The position numbers were made by a program, and so were the translations under genes. Below, piece after piece: positions 5,065 to 6,822 of a stretch of 6,822 nt of DNA (positions are counted from its first letter, which is position 1; the number at the start of each line of letters is the position of its first letter). The stretch comes from HGM13233 sp964478515 (GTDB lineage: Bacteria; Bacillota; Clostridia; Oscillospirales; Ruminococcaceae). The stretch lies in contig CAYZIL010000039.1 of assembly GCA_964478515.1 (NCBI GenBank), forward strand, positions 1 through 6,822, written 5' to 3'. The notes under the pieces were generated by a model. That model was not told the origin of the DNA. It saw only the letters and a list, made by a program, of their open reading frames with translations, and did not search any database.

Positions 5065-6240
5065 TTATTGCGCCATTTTGTATATCGCCAGCATGTCGGC
5101 CTCTTTTAACACTTTAGCCGAACCGAGTTGACCGCCGCCGGCAACGCTGCACTTGCGCGCCAATTCGCCCAACTGTTTCTCGCTGGGCTCAATTCCCAGC
5201 TCACGCAGCGAGGTGGGCATTGCCATGGAACAGTAGAAATTCTCCATAGCCTCAATGCCGGCAAGTGCCGTCTTGCGCTCGTAGGCGCCGCTGACGCCCA
5301 TAACGTTGCGTGCAAAGCGGCAAAAGCGCGGCAGGCGAGCGTCACAGACATAGCGCGCCCAGCTGCCCCAAATTGCCGCAAGGCCCGCGCCGTGGGCGAC
5401 GTCGAACATGCCGCCCAGCTCGTGCTCCAGCATATGCGTGGCCCAGTCGCCGCCGTCGCTGCCGCAGCCGGTAAGCCCGTTGTGGGACAGACTGCCCGCC
5501 CACATTATTTCGGCGCGGGCGTCGTAATCGTCGGGGCGCTCGCGCAGCGTCAGCGAATTCGCCATTACGGTGCGCATTAGACTTTCGGCAATGCCGTCGG
5601 TAATCTCCATGGTCCGCGCGCCGGTAAAATAGCGCTCCATGGTGTGCATTAAAATGTCGACACAGCCGCAAGCCGTCTGGTAGTCGGGCAGCGTCATAGT
5701 CAATTCGGGATTCATAACCGCAAAGCGGGCGCGGCAGACGTCGTTGCTGTAGCCGCGCTTTACCCAGCCGTCCTCGTTGGTAATGACCGACGAGTCGCTC
5801 ATCTCGCTGCCGGCAGCGGCAATTGTCAGCACCACGCCCAGCGGCAAACACCGCTCGGCCTGACGCTTGCCGTCGTAAAAATCCCAGACGTCGCCGCCGT
5901 TGGCGACGCCGTAACCGATAGCTTTTGAGGAGTCAATTACGCTGCCGCCGCCGACGGCGAGAACGAAATCGACGCCCTGATTTTTGCAAAGCTCTATACC
6001 CTCGTTGACCAGCGACAGCCGCGGGTTGGGCACTACGCCGCCGAGCTCCACGTAACTGACGCCGGCGCTCGCAAGACTGTCCTCAATGCGTGCGAGCAAC
6101 CCGCTGCGGCGCGCGCTGCCGCCGCCGAAATGCAGCAGCACCTTTTTGCAGCCCTGCGCTTTTATCAGCGCGCCGGTCTTGTTTTCCGCGCCGCGGCCGA
6201 AAACCACCCGCGTGGGGGTGTAATATTCAAAATCCAACAT
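5065..6240 (-). CDS. Iron-containing alcohol dehydrogenase, butanol dehydrogenase (BdhA/YugJ/YqhD) type
   Basis: This cytosolic type III dehydrogenase reduces aldehydes to alcohols with NAD(P)H, typically butyraldehyde or related substrates at the end of fermentation. From the chosen start it has 391 residues, normal for the family. YTPTRVVFGRG (7-17) opens the nucleotide domain; FGGGSARRSG (38-47) is at the position that contacts the cofactor ribose; GGGSVID (97-103) binds the phosphates. Metal ligands are Asp195, His199, His269 and His283, and His273 is also conserved. The motif usually ending TGSE reads AGSE (143-146). The frame is open 19 codons further upstream, but the ATG at 6240 has AAAGGG eight bases before it, aligns with the family, and lies downstream of the promoter at 6274-6302. 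Exact substrate and NADH versus NADPH preference are unknown. Confidence 0.93.
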   Translation of the reverse strand: MLDFEYYTPTRVVFGRGAENKTGALIKAQGCKKVLLHFGGGSARRSGLLARIEDSLASAGVSYVELGGVVPNPRLSLVNEGIELCKNQGVDFVLAVGGGSVIDSSKAIGYGVANGGDVWDFYDGKRQAERCLPLGVVLTIAAAGSEMSDSSVITNEDGWVKRGYSNDVCRARFAVMNPELTMTLPDYQTACGCVDILMHTMERYFTGARTMEITDGIAESLMRTVMANSLTLRERPDDYDARAEIMWAGSLSHNGLTGCGSDGGDWATHMLEHELGGMFDVAHGAGLAAIWGSWARYVCDARLPRFCRFARNVMGVSGAYERKTALAGIEAMENFYCSMAMPTSLRELGIEPSEKQLGELARKCSVAGGGQLGSAKVLKEADMLAIYKMAQ

Positions 6241-6273
6241 TTTGTTTTCCCTTTCTATTATGTCGTTATATAT

Positions 6274-6302
6274 AGTATAACCCGCCGCACGGCACATAAC
6301 AA
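6274..6302 (-). promoter_or_regulatory. Promoter of the alcohol dehydrogenase gene
   Basis: On the minus strand -35 TTGTTA (6297-6302) and -10 TATACT (6274-6279) are 17 bp apart. The predicted start near 6267 leaves a leader of about 27 nt. This rules out the longer open frame beginning at 6297 as the main product and shows that the gene need not depend on the zinc-ribbon gene upstream. Confidence 0.65.
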
Positions 6303-6412
6303 GAATGCCGCCGGACGAGATCGACTACATGACCCCGCGCGGCGGCAGATTGAGTTTATTTTTTTACTTCCGTTTGCGAACGGCGGTTATTGCACGGCTG
6401 AGTTTGGGCAGT

Positions 6413-6820
6413 CTATTGCTGCTTGCCGCAGCTTTTGCAAAATACCGAGTCTTTGTCGATGGCGGCGCCGCAGCACTTGCAGAAAATGTCGTCGTCCTTA
6501 ACGATGCCGTCTTTAATCGCTCTGGCGGCAATTTCCAATCCACCCCTGGAAATGTCCGCCGTCGTGTCGGACATCTCTTTGAGCGTACCCGCGTGCTGAT
6601 CCAAAATATTTTTCTTTGAGTCGACAACAACGTCGCCCGCGGCGGTGGCGATATCGGTCAAATTTTCTTTTTGTTCGTCCATCATGTATTTGACAGACTC
6701 GACGCTCTTGCCCATCATCTTGGCGCGGAGTTTCGGACTGAACATCATTGCAAAAGTAAAAATAAACGTGCCTATTACCAGAACAAAGACTAATATAAAA
6801 ACAATCCCGAACGCAGGCAT
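6413..6820 (-). CDS. Membrane-anchored zinc-ribbon protein, function unknown
   Basis: The 135-residue product has one N-terminal membrane helix (about residues 5-27). A basic stretch follows (30-38), then a polar, probably helical middle (about 40-105). The C-terminal zinc ribbon is Cys114-x2-Cys117 and Cys128-x2-Cys131, with one extra Cys116. This arrangement is common in small uncharacterised Bacillota proteins with a ribbon displayed on the cytoplasmic side; the topology is inferred from the positive charges after the helix. The start lies two bases from the window edge, so no ribosome site can be seen and a longer N-terminus cannot be excluded, though a start just before the helix is typical. 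The alcohol dehydrogenase gene follows on the same strand after 172 bp with its own promoter, so a shared role is not implied. Confidence 0.8.
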   Translation of the reverse strand: MPAFGIVFILVFVLVIGTFIFTFAMMFSPKLRAKMMGKSVESVKYMMDEQKENLTDIATAAGDVVVDSKKNILDQHAGTLKEMSDTTADISRGGLEIAARAIKDGIVKDDDIFCKCCGAAIDKDSVFCKSCGKQQ

Positions 6821-6822
6821 AT

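Noticed and set aside
6241..6297. N-terminal extension of the alcohol dehydrogenase by 19 residues
   Set aside because: The upstream start lies at the -35 end of a good promoter and is ahead of the predicted transcription start; the ATG at 6240 has the ribosome site and matches the family N-terminus.
6370..6383. Hairpin CCGTT/AACGG as a terminator for the zinc-ribbon gene
   Set aside because: On the minus strand it is followed by A residues, not T, and the stem is only 5 bp, so it does not qualify as an intrinsic terminator.

Overview
The window is a compact bacterial segment. The best guess is a Bacillota/Clostridia-type genome of moderate-to-high G+C. The reasons are purine-rich Shine-Dalgarno sites (GGAGGAG, AAGGGG), -35/-10 promoters, many perfect-stem intrinsic terminators, a tandem glycine riboswitch in front of a sodium:amino-acid symporter, a BdhA/YugJ-like iron alcohol dehydrogenase and a CCA-encoding tRNA gene. 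No lineage-specific marker is present, so the assignment is an inference.

Layout from left to right: (1) A single-tRNA unit on the minus strand, tRNA-Gly(CCC), with a good promoter and terminator. (2) A gene-poor stretch holding a terminator hairpin, then an unrecognised 181-residue minus-strand gene that looks more A+T-rich than its neighbours. (3) putP, a Na+/proline symporter, on the minus strand with a strong terminator behind it. (4) A control region of roughly 580 bp that fires both ways: a minus promoter for putP, and a plus promoter, a k-turn-containing tandem glycine riboswitch and an intrinsic terminator for the next gene. A near-perfect DNA dyad lies between the promoters. (5) A plus-strand AGCS-family Na+:alanine/glycine symporter, closed by a 16-bp hairpin terminator that can serve both strands. 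(6) A short intergenic patch with small repeats. (7) A minus-strand NAD(P)-dependent iron alcohol dehydrogenase of the butanol dehydrogenase type, with its own promoter. (8) A minus-strand membrane-anchored zinc-ribbon protein that runs to the window edge.

How the parts fit: the centre is a divergent pair of sodium-coupled importers for proline and, judged from the riboswitch, glycine. In amino-acid-fermenting Clostridia these are the two classical Stickland electron acceptors, and an alcohol dehydrogenase would be another sink for reducing power. That link is a hypothesis, because no reductase genes are visible here. I see no mobile element, CRISPR array, defence system or clearly new multi-gene system. 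The least ordinary parts are the riboswitch (asymmetric aptamers and several competing folds in its expression platform), the intergenic dyad and the orphan 181-residue gene.
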